DNA of 64,000 nt from Clitoria ternatea (GCA_037962975.1 CM075671.1:11021001-11085000), one strand, 5' to 3'; positions 22,558 through 34,829 are shown, counted from the stretch's first letter. Numbers and translations: made by a program. Notes: generated from the letters alone by a model not told the origin.

Positions 22558-24502
22558 CTAGCTGTAATACACTCGTAAATTCTGAGTGTTCCATTTGTTG
22601 CGGATTGGGGTTCCATCAAGTTCTTCCAATCGGTATGATCCCTTTCCAGTCACCTCCGAAACTCTATAAGGTCCTTCCCACGTTGGTGCTAGCTTTCCTT
22701 GGTGAGCGAACTTATTCCCCACACTGGCCTTTCTCAGAACAAGGTCTCCGGTGTTAAAAGCTCTGTACTGGACACGTTTATTGTACCGGAGTGCAGCCTT
22801 TGCTTTTATTGCCTGATCTCTAACGAAAGCCTTTTCCCTCAACTCTTGGAGGACATCCAGCTCTGATGCTAAGTTGGTGCTGTTATCTTCTGCTGAAAAA
22901 TACTCAACACGGGCCGATCTTGTTTGTAACTCAACTGGGATCATCGCCTCAACCCCGTACACCAACCGGTATGGGGATTCGTTAGTTGAAGAATGAGGCG
23001 TAGTGCGGTATGCCCATAAAACATGACATAACTGGTCAGTCCATCCTCCCTTCGCTTCTCCCAGACGCTTCTTTAACCCCTTTAGCACCTCTCGATTAGC
23101 TACCTCTGCTTGCCCATTGGTCTGGGGGTGTTCAACAGATGAAAATATCTGGACTATCCCCAGTCCTTCAAGTAAGTCCGTGAACTTTTTGTCTGTAAAC
23201 TGGGTGCCGTTGTCAGTCACAATCCGCCCTGGCACCCCGAACCGAGCAATGATATTTTCATACATGAAACGTCTTGTACGTGCAGAAGTGATATGCACTA
23301 CTGGTTCTGCCTCGATCCATTTGGTGAAGTAGTCTACCCCCACAATCAAGTATTTGATACCTCCTGGCGCCGTGGGAAACGGACCCAGAATATCAAGGCC
23401 CCATTGGTAGAACGGCCAGGGCACAGCAGATGAAGATAACTCTTGGGCCGGTGTATGGTGGAGATTGGAGAATTTTTGGCAAGCGTCGCACTTCCTCACG
23501 AACTCTGCGGAATCCTGCTTCACAGTGGGCCACCAGTATCCAGCCCTGAGGACTTTTCTCATTAGGCTTCGGCCTCCAGCGTGGTGCCCACATTGCCCCT
23601 CGTGTACCTCGGTCAAGACCGCTTGAACTTCGTCTTCTCTTAAACATGAAAGATATGGGACAGAGAATCCCCTTCTATAGAGAACACCATCAACCATAGT
23701 AAAATATGGCAACTCCCTCTTTACTCGTCTCCTTTCCTTCTCGTCAGTGGGAAGTTGACCATCAGCCAGATAACGAATATAGGGGATGACCCAAGAATCC
23801 TCATATGGATAACTCACCATGACGGCATTCAGAGAAGGATACAGAGGTATAGTGGGTGATGTCAAAGTGCTCTGAACCACCGTTGTTGTGCTACCAGGCT
23901 GCTTTGTACTTGCCAATCTTGACAAGATATCTGCTCTGGTATTTTCTTCCCTGGGCACATGCTTGAACTCTAAAACTTCAAATCTTCCCTTCAGCTCATT
24001 AACACAATTCAAGTACAATTGAAGTTGTGGTTCCTTTGCCTGGTACTCTCCCTGGATTTGCGAAATCACCAGCTGAGAATCACTGCAGAGGGTAACTGCT
24101 GATGCTCCGATATCAATTGCCGCACGGAGACCGGCCAAGCATGCTTCGTACTCAGCTTGATTGTTGGAGGTCTTGAAATTGAATCGGAGGGAAATTTCTA
24201 AGTGTACGCCGTCATCACTTTCTACCACCACACCTGCTCCACATCCTTTGCTGTTTGACGAACCATCAACGTAGATGGTCCAATGCGTTCGAGGGGTAGC
24301 CGGGTCTGCCCCAGTCATTTCCACTACAAAATCAGCCAACACTTGTGCCTTGATGGCTCCTCGAGGCTCATATGAAATCTCAAATTCAGATAGCTCAATG
24401 GACCATTTTATCATCCTTCCAGCGAGGTCTGGTTTGCTGAGCACTGAACGGAGCGGCAAATCCGTTCTAACCAATACTGGGTGCGCATGGAAATAAGCCT
24501 CA
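22558..24502 (-). pseudogene. second RNase H and integrase segment of pol
   Basis: This is the 3' part of pol, cut off from RT by a frameshift near 24500. After the end of the RT-linked RNase H comes a second, complete RNase H (IYVDGSSNSKGCGAGVV, then CSDSQLVISQIQGEYQ, then a conserved RADILSRLA), a hallmark of Tat-type elements. The integrase follows, with an HHCC zinc module (HEGQCGHHAGG to CDACQKF) and the catalytic D, D and E in GLDILGPFPT, IVTDNGTQF and NGQAEVANRE. It ends in a small C-terminal domain near RNKWNTQNLRVYYS. All catalytic residues are in place. It cannot be made in frame with gag-protease from this copy without correction of the breaks. Confidence 0.9.
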
Positions 24503-25424
24503 ACCGTCGTGATGCCCAAACAACTGCCAAGGCGGCTTTCTCAATTTTCTGATACCTTCCTTCCGCCCCCTGAAACGTTTTACTAGTAAAGTACACCGGT
24601 CTCTGTCCTTCAGGGGTTTCTTTCACCAAGGCCACGCCTAGAGCTTCATCGGATATTGCCAAGTATAAGATTAACGTTTCGCCTGGATCAGGCTTAACAA
24701 GAATTGGCGGGCTCGAGAGAACGGCTTTGAGCTGCTGGAAGGCTTGCTCTTGTTCCTCTCCCCATTCAAAACTCTTGTGTTTCTTCAACGCCTTATACAA
24801 GGGGAGGGACCTGTGCGCCATCTTAGGCATGAAACGAGCTAAAGCGGCCACTTTCCCATTCAATGACTGGACCTCCCTCAAACATTTAGGACTCTGCATG
24901 TCCAGGATTGCTTGACATTTCCCGGGGTTAGCTTCAATGCCTCGTTGAGTCAACATGAATCCCAAGAATTTTCCTGCTGGAACGGCGAAAGTGCACTTTA
25001 AAGGATTTAACCTCATGTTGTACTGCCGAAGCCTAGTGAAAACTTGGCGTAGATCTTCAATGTGGTCTCCTCCAGCGGGCGTTTTGGCTATGATATCATC
25101 AATATAAACTTCGACCAGCTTGGTATGCATCCCTTCAAAGACTTTGTTAATCATGCGCTGATAGGTAGCGCCTGCGTTCTTCAGTCCAAAAGGCATGACG
25201 GTGTAGCAGAAAACACCGCGGTCGTTGATAAAAGCAGTCTTCTCCTGGTCTCCCTCCCACATCGGAATCTGGTTGTACCCCGAATAAGCATCCATGAAAC
25301 TGAGATATTGGTAACCAGATGAATCATCCACCATGCGATCGATGTTGGGCAGGGGATATGGATCTTTAGGGCAGCAACGGTTAAGATCCACATAATCAGT
25401 ACACATCCTCCATTTGCCATTAGC
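24503..25424 (-). pseudogene. reverse transcriptase and first RNase H segment of pol
   Basis: The RT core has the fingers motif YVDLNRCCPKDPYPLP, the FMDAYSGYNQI segment and the catalytic YIDDI (about 25100-25115). The segment PVYFTSKTFQGAEGRYQKIE marks the RT-linked RNase H. It is separated from gag-protease by an in-frame TAG at 25425-25427, where relatives have a Lys codon. It loses frame at about 24500, where a single base seems to be missing. Conserved residues on both sides are intact, so both breaks are recent. Confidence 0.9.
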
Positions 25425-25427
25425 CTT

Positions 25428-28019
25428 CTACACCATGACCACATTAGAAAGCCAAGATGAATAACGTATCTCCCTTATAAAACCTGCTTTCAATAACTCC
25501 TCTGTTTGCTCACAAGCTGCCCTCTGCTTCTCCGGTCCCAACCTCCTCTTCTTCTGAGCCACCGGTCTGGTTTCAGGATACACTGCAAGTTTGTGACAAC
25601 AGAAATCAGGATCCATCCCCGGCATGTCTGCTGCTGTCCATGCGAAAAGGTCTTTGAATTCCTGCAAAAGGGTTAATAAGCGTTGCTCCATAGCAGACTC
25701 CAACTTATCGTTGATGTGCGTGACCTTCTCTGGGGAATCTCCCAATACGACATCCCTGGAACCACCATCTGGTGTGGGCTTAGATGGATTGAGTGGATCA
25801 ATCTTCAATTCCGCTCTGGGGTCTAGGTCAATAAGACTGACAGACCCTGCCGCTGTTCCTCCGTCGTTCAACTTCCTCTTCTTGTTAAATGCATCCAACT
25901 TAACCATGTTGAGGCTCAGATTATAACAATATCGAGCCATCTCCTGATCTCCGCGGAGTGAGGACACAGCGTTGTCCTTGTCGATAAATTTGATCAAGAG
26001 ATGAGGGGTGGATACAATTGCTTCCATAGCGTTCAATGTTGGACGGCCTATGATACCGTTGTACGGGGATTCCACATCAATCACCAGAATTCTTGACTTG
26101 ACCGTTCTTGCACCGGGCTCCCCTTCAAAAGAAATCAAAGTGTCGAGGTATCCCTTAGTGGGTTGCTTAGCTCCGTTAAACGCTGTGAGTTCTTGTGTGT
26201 ATGGTTGTAAATCTGCATCACTGAAACCCATTCGTTTGAAACAATTATAAAAGATAACATCACAAGAACTTCCCTGATCGACGAGGATCCTCTTGACGTC
26301 CTTATTGGCTATGACGGCCACAATCACTACTGCATCATCACCTCCTGGAATTGTTGGGCCGAAATCATCATCTGTAAACGACACCGTCGGGGCTGTCACT
26401 CCGTCCCTGAAAGGGCGGTTATTCCTTGGTTTACCCTGGACTGACAGAATCATCCTATGGTGGTTCTTTCGTGCTGTGATTGATGTTCCTCCTCCCGCGA
26501 ATCCTCCAGCTATCATCTCAATCACTTCTCGTCTGCCCTGTCTCTGCTGCTGGGGCATATTACTTTGTTGGGCACCTTCCGCAATCACTACCCCTTTCTG
26601 CTTCTCAGCCGCAGTGAACTTCCTTGCTGGGTTGCGCGTATTATCATCTTCATCATCAGGATCTCTATTCCTTTTCTCCATCCTATGAGGCTCATCCATA
26701 GATTTCTCCTTAAACAAATACTGCTTCAACTTTCCTTCCCGAATGAGAGTTTCCACCGTATTCTTTAACGCCTTACACTCATCAGTGTTGTGCCCTGTCT
26801 GCTCATGGAAAGTGCAGTATTTACGTGGGTTACCACCCCTCTTGGCTGGGGCTGGCTTCCTTATACCAAAGACGTTCAAAGTTGGCCAACCAACTTCCCT
26901 CATGATTTGTGAGTGCCTGGTGTTCAACGGAGCATAGTGATCAAACGATGATACGCGCCTATCTCGTGGATGCTGACGAGCATTCACAAAGTCTTCTCTA
27001 AAGGCATGCTTCTCGGGCCTAGCTCTCTCCTTTTCTCTCCGTGGCTGCTGAGCGGGTACAGAAGGCTTTACTCTTGCTGCAGTTGCCTCTAGATGCATCT
27101 CTATGCCCACATATTTGGAAGCTTTCTTTCGAAACTCCTCGAAGGTTGTAGGTGGGCTCTTTGCCAAAGATAGGGCAAAGGCTGAACCTGGCTGAAGAGC
27201 TTCCACTACAATATGGAGTTGTATGGCCTCCGTGAGGTTAGGGACCAACGCAGCCTCCTTGTAAAACCTTTTGAGGAACTCCTTAAGAGTCTCAGTTTCT
27301 CCCTGTCTTATCTGGGCCAGGGTGTGAGAAGTTCTTGGGATATCCCTGGAGATGACGAAATGGCTTTCGAATGCAGCAGCCATTTCCTCCCAAGAGTCTA
27401 TAGATCCTGAAGGCAAACTTTTAAACCAGCTGAGAGCTTCCTCCGTCAACGTCCTTGGGAACATTCTGCACATGACATCTTCATCTGCTCCCAGATACAT
27501 AGCTTCATAAACATAAGCATCCAAATGCTTAGTGGGGTCGGTCTCTCCATTATACTTCCCAATCGACAATGACTGAGTTGTTTGCAAATGTTTTGGAATG
27601 ACAATACTCATCAACCTTCTTGAGAAAGGGACACTAAGCTTGTATGTCCCTGAAGTTACCACCGCCTGCTCCCTTCTCCTGATACTAACTCTATCCCCAG
27701 AGTCCTGCGTCTGCTCCCTCTCTTCATATGTGGGGATCTTCGAATACTGGAGGGTGGTAGATCTATCCCTCGCTGATGCATGGTGAGCATCCTCTGCATG
27801 GGATACTACTCTGTCCCCAGCTCCTCCTCTCTCTCGCCTCAGCTCCATCAACTCCTCCTTCAGTTGCCTGATAACCTCATCGCGAGGGTCAGGCGTCTGC
27901 ACTTGCACCATCCTCCGGGTTTGAGTTGCAGGAGATTCGAAGACGAGTCTCCTCCCAGGCTGTTGATAGGTCACATCCTCCACATGACCTTCCACGAAAT
28001 CTCTCCCGTCACCTTCCAT
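25428..28019 (-). CDS. gag-protease protein of the Tat-type element, ending at a nonsense codon
   Basis: The 863-residue frame starts at 28019, about 60 bp inside the 5' LTR (element sense). The middle holds the retrotransposon gag domain (around SWFKSLPSGSIDSWEEMAAA and LKEFLKRFYKEA), which forms the particle. A Cys/His knuckle YCTFHEQTGHNTDEC lies near residue 400. The aspartic protease motif VDQGSSCDVI lies near residue 580. The last 60 residues are the beginning of RT, cut by the TAG at 25425-25427. Gag and protease are open throughout. Alternative: a polyprotein read-through product, since the frame continues beyond the stop; a single TAG could be suppressed at low level, but mutation of a Lys codon is the simpler reading. 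Confidence 0.9.
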   Translation of the reverse strand: MEGDGRDFVEGHVEDVTYQQPGRRLVFESPATQTRRMVQVQTPDPRDEVIRQLKEELMELRRERGGAGDRVVSHAEDAHHASARDRSTTLQYSKIPTYEEREQTQDSGDRVSIRRREQAVVTSGTYKLSVPFSRRLMSIVIPKHLQTTQSLSIGKYNGETDPTKHLDAYVYEAMYLGADEDVMCRMFPRTLTEEALSWFKSLPSGSIDSWEEMAAAFESHFVISRDIPRTSHTLAQIRQGETETLKEFLKRFYKEAALVPNLTEAIQLHIVVEALQPGSAFALSLAKSPPTTFEEFRKKASKYVGIEMHLEATAARVKPSVPAQQPRREKERARPEKHAFREDFVNARQHPRDRRVSSFDHYAPLNTRHSQIMREVGWPTLNVFGIRKPAPAKRGGNPRKYCTFHEQTGHNTDECKALKNTVETLIREGKLKQYLFKEKSMDEPHRMEKRNRDPDDEDDNTRNPARKFTAAEKQKGVVIAEGAQQSNMPQQQRQGRREVIEMIAGGFAGGGTSITARKNHHRMILSVQGKPRNNRPFRDGVTAPTVSFTDDDFGPTIPGGDDAVVIVAVIANKDVKRILVDQGSSCDVIFYNCFKRMGFSDADLQPYTQELTAFNGAKQPTKGYLDTLISFEGEPGARTVKSRILVIDVESPYNGIIGRPTLNAMEAIVSTPHLLIKFIDKDNAVSSLRGDQEMARYCYNLSLNMVKLDAFNKKRKLNDGGTAAGSVSLIDLDPRAELKIDPLNPSKPTPDGGSRDVVLGDSPEKVTHINDKLESAMEQRLLTLLQEFKDLFAWTAADMPGMDPDFCCHKLAVYPETRPVAQKKRRLGPEKQRAACEQTEELLKAGFIREIRYSSWLSNVVMV

Positions 28020-28062
28020 TGTGCCAACCTAACTTCTGCGAAAATGGGAATAACTCTATCGA

Positions 28063-28081
28063 GTCCCACTGGGCGTGCCAA
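28063..28081 (-). other. primer-binding site of the Tat-type element
   Basis: Directly inside the 5' LTR (element sense), the minus strand reads TTGGCACGCCCAGTGGGAC. It carries the TGG that pairs with a tRNA 3' CCA. The complementary sequence on the plus strand looks like a tRNA T-arm and acceptor 3' end. I could not identify the tRNA. Confidence 0.65.
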
Positions 28082-28888
28082 TGAACTGGTCTGGACCGGG
28101 GTCTAGGATCCGGTGTGGGACCAGCCACAAGGATGCAGGTGTTTTTAGGGTTTGCACACCGGAACTGTGTATATCCGATGTATTAATCCGGTCTCTCAGT
28201 GGGAGAGGCCGGTCTTGTTGTCCTGGAGATCCTTCACACCAACGATTCGCGTTGTAGGAGGGCGAAAGGTGGTGCCACCTGCGAAGATTCTCCGACGCTC
28301 AAGTTAGAAGAGTGTATGAACTGAATGAATACTCAAGCGTGATAACAGTAAAATGTGAGATAGAATAACGATACCATGCATGTGTGTTGATATGGCTTCT
28401 TATAGTTGAACGTAAGAGAAAAAATGAGACGTTGGATGCAGGTGGGTCCCTTATCTCTGATTGTGTGTATATTGTGTCAATCAAGGTGGCTCGACTTTCA
28501 GAATGTGTCAGGAGGGTAGGTCAATTATCAGAGTACAATCCTCCAGAGAGAGGAGGGGATAATCACCTTTTCCGCATAATCTGCTGACACGCCCCCTTAC
28601 TTTCTGAAGCCATTGATGTGACGTATTTTGCTACAAACAGTGTCTTCGTTGATAAGTTATTAAAAGGCTCTTCTCTTGCTATGAGGGAAAAGCTATCAAT
28701 TATATAAATATCCCGTATTAATGAACATAGAACCGTTACAGCGAAAATGAATGATGCTGTCATGGAGTGAGGGCGGATGACCAGACAACGGATATCCGGT
28801 GTGGTATCGTTGAACCTGGACACCGGTTTTCCTTATATGAGGTCAGTCTGACGTCACAAGTATGGGGGCCGGTATCTAGACCGGATCA
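28082..28888 (-). repeat. 5' LTR (element sense) of the Tat-type element
   Basis: This is the 807-bp partner of the LTR at 16894-17700, with the same TG and CA ends and three transitions between them. Confidence 0.95.
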
Positions 28889-28893
28889 GAAGT

Positions 28894-29540
28894 GTTTCTA
28901 TATTTATTATGTAATTTCAACATTATTGATGTTTTTGTTTGTCAAACTCATATTTTTACAATTTATATTCTCCTTTTTCTTTTGTTTTTCTAATTTAATC
29001 ATTTATGGGTGTTGTTGCGGTAAAGGATGGTGATAACACAATTGAACAAAAAGGCTGGATTTGATTATAATATTATTGTTGGGTTAGCTTATAGTAAAAT
29101 AAAGTTTCTTCAAGGTTGAAAGGGTTAAAGAAGAAAGGAAAAAGGTTAGAGAAAGATAGGGAAATGGTTGGTGTATGGAGAGAGAATGAAAGGAATGCGG
29201 AAAATAGTAGACAAAATGTTGAAAAGAGAAAGAAAGGGAGAGGGAGAAAGGAAAGAAATACTAATGTGGTTTTTAAAAATTAAATTTAATATTTTTAATG
29301 CATGTGGACATGTTGACATGGCTCTTCATCAGTCACATTAACACTTAATAGTACCCCTACCTTTTTTTGGTAAAATAAAAAAAGACAACAAATAAAAAAG
29401 AAGCATAAGAAAAGGAAAAAGCAAAACTATCTTATCCCTGATTCCAACAGAGAAGCCAAATGATTAGGACATGCATCCTAAATTCTTCTCTGGTATCCCA
29501 GATTAACTTTAAGCTTGGCTAAACTATTAGTAATGACATT
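28894..29540. other. non-coding DNA after the Tat-type element
   Basis: This is AT-rich DNA with a purine-rich tract (about 29120-29265). It may contain the 3' tail of the LINE described next. No gene is seen. Confidence 0.4.
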
Positions 29541-29559
29541 AACCTCACACAAAATTGGG

Positions 29560-32500
29560 TATAAGAAAATTCTCTAAAGCTTGTTCAGCAACTCACAGAC
29601 CATCATTAGATTAGCTTCTACACCTATTCTCGCCTGAAACCTGTCATCATTTATACCCCTAACAGCTTGCATGCAGTTATTCTCACAAATAATGTTTGTC
29701 AACCCTTTTTCCTAGGAAATTTTAAGACCCATGGTTATGGCTTTGATCTCATCTTGGAGAGTAGAGCACCCTTGGTCACAAGTAGAAAATCCCTAAAGCC
29801 AATTTCCTTCATCATATCTGCACACTCCTTCCAAGCCCAGGGCACTGGTAGCTGTAAGAAAGCTTCCATCAACATTAATTTTAACCATTCCTACCTATGG
29901 AGGAACCCACAAAGACAACAAAAAGTGTTTATAATCATCCTTTATCGGTTGAGCACTCTGAAGAAGGTTTTGGATCATTTTTCGAAACTCTCTTAAGACA
30001 TGATCAATACTCCATTTAGAATCATCCATGCACATGTAATCATAACCCAAAAAAAATAAATGCTTGCTTTGAGGACCCATTGCTAATGACTTTACCCAAA
30101 GTTGAGGATTCATTTTGAAACTCAACCAAGAAAAAGCCTAAATTCTTATCCATAATTATCTAGAGTAATCATAATCACACAGGCTATGGAGCATGGTCTT
30201 TTCCGAGTGAGAACAATAACCACTTCGAGGTGAAAACCCTTTCAAATTGAAGTTTGTTTACTGGTAAAACAATATTGGAAAGAAGCCATATTAAATACTT
30301 GGTTTTCTCCTCACATGAAAGCCTCTAGATCCATCCCTAGTTATCTTGAACCTAACCAACATTTCGATGTCTTAGCATGACTAAACAAACTTCCTTCACT
30401 GTGTAACTTCCCTGCTTATTCAATCTACATTTCTAACTACTCATCAAAGACATCCTAGTTGAACGGTGGCAGTAATTTTCAACCTTACATGCTCAAGAGA
30501 AAGAGTCATTATCCGTTCCATATTTCACATGGAGTTCTCAATTAAGTCCCTTATACACAAATTCATATCTTGAATTTGTATGAATGAGACTATGGCTTCA
30601 AGTGGGCCCAAGTTAATTACTGATTATTTATCTTAATTTACATACCTAATTAATGAAAAAGATAATATAATAATTTAAAATTTTAAAAAAAAATTAGAAA
30701 TACAATTTTAAAAAGAATCAAAATCAAGGTACTATTTGAAAAATTAAAATAATTTCTCAATGATATCAATTACACATTTCTATCACAGTTTAAGGATTGA
30801 TAATTTGATAAAGAATATGATTCTTTTATAAAGTCTTGATCTATTTTTTTATTAGCAAAAAAAGTAGGATTAAAACCAAAGGTGCAAGAAGTACTCTAAC
30901 CCATACCACTCAGTAAAACTTCTACAGAAGCCTTTCATCCTAACTTTTAACTAAGCCAATACCTATATTGAGTCAACTCAATTTGTATATAAACAACCTC
31001 ATCCTTGAATATAAAATTATTTCGATGCTTTAAATTGTCCAAACAACAACAAACCACAAATTAACTAGCTCGTGTTTACTTCCATTATCAAAACTCAACC
31101 CCAAAAACTCTCAAAATGACAATTACACTCATTTTACATAACGAAACAAAAGCCTAGCCAAGCATAACATATTTGCCACAAAGAATACGAGACTTTACAA
31201 GAAAAAAAATGAGCACTAGTCTCCATACATTCACCACAAAAGACATAAAGCACAATTGAATCGTTAAAAATAATTCCATGATATAACAGATTTTGCTTTG
31301 ATTGGATTCGATCGAAAAGTAGCCTCCGTCCAAAGCTCACCGCTTTAAGAGGAACAATGTTTTCTAGAAAAAAAATACATAAAAGAAGCATCCTACAAAG
31401 TAGGGACCTGATGCACAAGAGCATGCACAAACTTGACAGAATAACATCCATAAGGGCGCATAACCAAAGCCAAGAGTCTTGGGAATCCTCACGCAAACCA
31501 ATAAAGTATTGAAGTGAGACAAGGCTAACAACAAATCCTACTCCCAAACAAATAACTACCATCACCGTTTTAGATCTTAAACCCACACACCTCTCACTCA
31601 CCCACCCATGCCAGCCAAAGTTGAATTTTATTGTGTTGAAATTAAGAATAACTTATGAAAACTAGTTTTTAAAGCATGCTCCCCTACCCAATAGTCTAAC
31701 CAAAACCCTGTTTGTAAATCGTTACCAACGACCCTCCCCACGTTCTCCCTAAACCAACCAAACTCAATTGAATTGTTTTAACACACTCTCTAAGTCCCTT
31801 CACTATTTTGACCTTTCCTTAAAAACCTTGCATTCTCCGTACCAAACACCAATCCCATATTTTGATTATAGGACTTTACTCCACGAACTACCCCTTTCAA
31901 CTAACAACATTTATACCCATTTCCCTAATAAGGCCAAATTGAATTTGCATAGATCCTTCATACCCAACCCATCCGCCTCTTTACTACGACACACTTACTC
32001 CCATTTTACCTAAGAATTTTTTCCTCTCCTCTTATCCCTAAACCCTATAAAAAATTCCTTTGCAAAGATGTTAGAAAGTTAATAACAAAAACAAGGGCTT
32101 TAAATAAAGGAAAAAAAGTAAAAAGGGAACAATGATAGTACCAATTTTATGAGACAAAGATGACCATCAAAGAATAAATGACGTTGGTTTCAGGGGGATA
32201 ACTTCTTACAAAATTTAGAGACAATGGGATCTCAGGTACTAATTCTTCCTGGATTTTCTCCCCAAGGGATACCTAGGTACATAATAGGCAACCTCATGAT
32301 ACTACAATTCAGCAAATAGGCGCAGCAAGCCACTTCCTCCTCATTAGCCAACACACTAGACAATTTGCTTTTAAAAAAATTAACCTTCAAACTAGACACA
32401 ATCTCAAAGCATCTCAACATACTTTTCAACACCAAAATTTTTTTTAGAGACACTATGATGAGGACATAGCCAAAGGACTTATTTTGGCTAAAATAATTCT

Positions 32501-34015
32501 TTTGTTTCTTTTATATATTTTTTCATTATTTTAGATTAGGGTTAGAAAGCCTTATTGGGTTATAGGTTTGGGTCTTATATGGTTATCTTTGCCTTGTAAG
32601 TGTTTTTGGGCCTTGTATTTAGCCGCATTTCTTAATTTTCCTTAGTTTTAGTGCTTTTGGGCTTAGGAGAGAGTGAAGCCTATTAGGTTAGAGCAAGTGT
32701 CACCCCTAGCCTATATAAGGCACGCTTTCCTTTGTAATACACACACCTTAAATTAGTAAATACATTTGAGTATTTGTGAAGTGAGTTGAATTTTTCTCTT
32801 TTGTTTTAGTTAGGGTTTCTTAACCTTGGTAAGCTCTTATCCTAGGGTTTCCTCCCCTAGGGTGAGATTAAGGCTTATCCTTTCTAGGTGGCGCCTCCCC
32901 CTTTCTTTTTTTTTACATAATCCTAATTTTACCTTCCACTTTCCATAACCCTTTCCTTTCTTTCCCATTTTCCCTTATTTTTTCCAAAACCCTAATCCTT
33001 ATTTTCGTTGTTTCTATATTACTTCCGCTTGCCATCCTTGAAAAAGAAAGAGAAACACATCATAAAAGAAAGAAGAAGGAGAACTAGATCCCCCTTCCTA
33101 CATCACACTTTCCTAAAAAAGAGAGTATCATCAACAAACTATAAGTGTGAAATATAAACCCAACCACCCCCCACAATCACTCTTGTAAACAAACTTTCTT
33201 TCTAAGCCTCTCACATCAACCCACTAATCTCTTCAACAACAATCAAAAAAGGAAAAGTGCCATGGGATCACCCTGACAAATGCCCCTTCACATAATGAAT
33301 TTTGTTGATAGGCTACCATTAATAAGAACAGACACACATGAAGAAACCAAACAACCTCTGATCCCCTTCACCCATCTATTTGTAAACCCCTTGTGTCTCA
33401 TCATATAAAATAAAAATCCCAACAGAATGAGTCATATGTTTTTTCAAAATCCACCTTAAAAATTAAACAAGATTTATGTCTCATCTTCAAATTGTCAATC
33501 AACTCATTAGCTACAATCACCCCATCTAGCATATTCCTCCTACCCACAAAAGTCGTTTGGTTATCACAAATAAGGCCACCAATACCACTCCCCAAACATA
33601 TAGCCAGAACCTTAACAATAATTATAAATGCAACCAACCAAAAAAATAGACCTGTAATCACCCAGACTTGTTTGAGAAACATCCTTAAGAATTAGAGCTA
33701 GGAAAGAGGAATTTGTTCCCTTTGGTAACACTTCAGACACTCAAAAGTCATCCAACATTCTACAGACACCACCTTTCATCAGATTTCAAAAATATTTAAT
33801 TAAGTTAAAAATGTACCCATCAGGTCCAGGGCTCTTTGAACCTTCACATTCCTAAACAGTCGCACGAATCTCTTCCTTTCTAAACTTTTCATTTGGTTTA
33901 AGATTATCTTCCATACTCAGCACAAAAAATATGACACCATCTAACATCGGCCTATTCCAACAATCACCTAAATCAGATTTAAGCCTCCTAAATGTTAATA
34001 TTAATTTTTAGTTTC
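29560..34015 (-). pseudogene. L1-type LINE remnant, 5'-truncated and split by a solo LTR
   Basis: Read on the minus strand from 34015, the pieces follow LINE order. An EEIRATV...SKSPGPDGY segment lies at about 33810-33890. RT core motifs DNQTTFVGRR and FKVDFEKTYDS lie at 33401-33682. FVDDTLFF, the catalytic motif of RT, follows near 33125, then the RT C-terminus (LKVNFFKSKLSSVLAN, 32232-32453). The zf-RVT region (FCGECMETSAHFFSCKVS) is near 31200. An RNase H domain (VKINVDGSFL, then ICENNCMQAVRG) is at about 29590-29900. Multiple stops and frame changes make it dead. The 5' end (endonuclease) is missing; a TA microsatellite begins at 34021. Confidence 0.85.
32456..33105 (+). mobile_element. 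solo LTR inserted in the LINE reverse transcriptase
   Basis: The roughly 650-bp unit begins TGATGAGGAC and ends CCTACATCA, with a TATA box region (CCTATATAAGGC) near 32711. Flanking direct repeats are CACTA (32451-32455) and CACTT (33106-33110), one mismatch. The LINE reading frame on either side resumes without other loss: FVDDTLFF is on the right and the continuing RT on the left. The start resembles the gypsy LTR start near 3711. The element family is not established. Confidence 0.65.

Positions 34016-34019
<4 letters not shown>

Positions 34020-34072
<53 letters not shown>
34020..34072. repeat. TA microsatellite
   Basis: An uninterrupted AT/TA run of about 50 bp. Similar runs lie at about 34782-34826, 42220-42254, 44812-44826 and 44841-44863. 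Confidence 0.95.
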
Positions 34073-34778
34073 TACGAATCGATGATCACTAGATCTCAAA
34101 ATACAATCAAGCATCACAATGAAAAACCATTAACTTTTATATACACATTCTATTTACACATGAACTTCAAACTGTACATATCCTTAATTAATTAAAATAT
34201 ATATCTTGGTACTTAGTAAATAGATGGTTTGTTATGTTAATTAAATTAATTTTTAAAATCAACTTTTTTTTAAGAGGGAATCAACTTGTTAATAACACGC
34301 GTATAATATTTTGGAAAAAATCTACTCAAGTTTGTTGGCAAGATTATCTATAAAAATATCATAATTGTTCCTTTCCATGGGTTTTATATGTTTGTTTTTT
34401 TATTCATCCAAAACATATTTAACCATTTGCACACATTAATAAAAGCACATAAATGGAGATTTTACTCATCCAATATCACATCAACATACAAAATATGATG
34501 AGCAAAAGCAAGCTTTAATTTGTTGAGAAAGAAATATCTCAGATTCTCAAACTATTCAAATAGTACTTGAAATGAATTGAACAGACACAAATAAATTAAT
34601 GGTAACGCATTGTCATCAATTAAAGAGAAAATTATAAATTAACAAGATCACAAGTGATCAATTTTTGAAAACTTGATCAAGTAGAGTGAAAGATTGAATG
34701 GAGAATATATACTTTTTAATAATTTTAAAAGTAAATATTAAAATAGCTCCCAAAGAAAACTATTTTAGGGTTTTTTAT

Positions 34779-34829
<51 letters not shown>

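Larger units (their letters stand above)
16894..28888 (-). mobile_element. complete Ty3/gypsy retrotransposon, Tat type, with an antisense gene
   Basis: Two 807-bp LTRs (16894-17700 and 28082-28888) begin TG and end CA. They are flanked by the perfect duplication GAAGT (16889-16893 and 28889-28893). The 11,995-bp element reads gag, protease, RT, RNase H, second RNase H and integrase on the minus strand. After integrase come a tandem repeat zone and, antisense to pol, a spliced gene. This order, with the extra RNase H and antisense ORF near the 3' LTR, is characteristic of the Tat lineage (Retand, Grande and Ogre relatives). The LTRs differ at three positions that I could find, all C/T, or 0.37 percent, implying recent insertion. 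Pol carries one nonsense codon and one frameshift. Confidence 0.95.
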
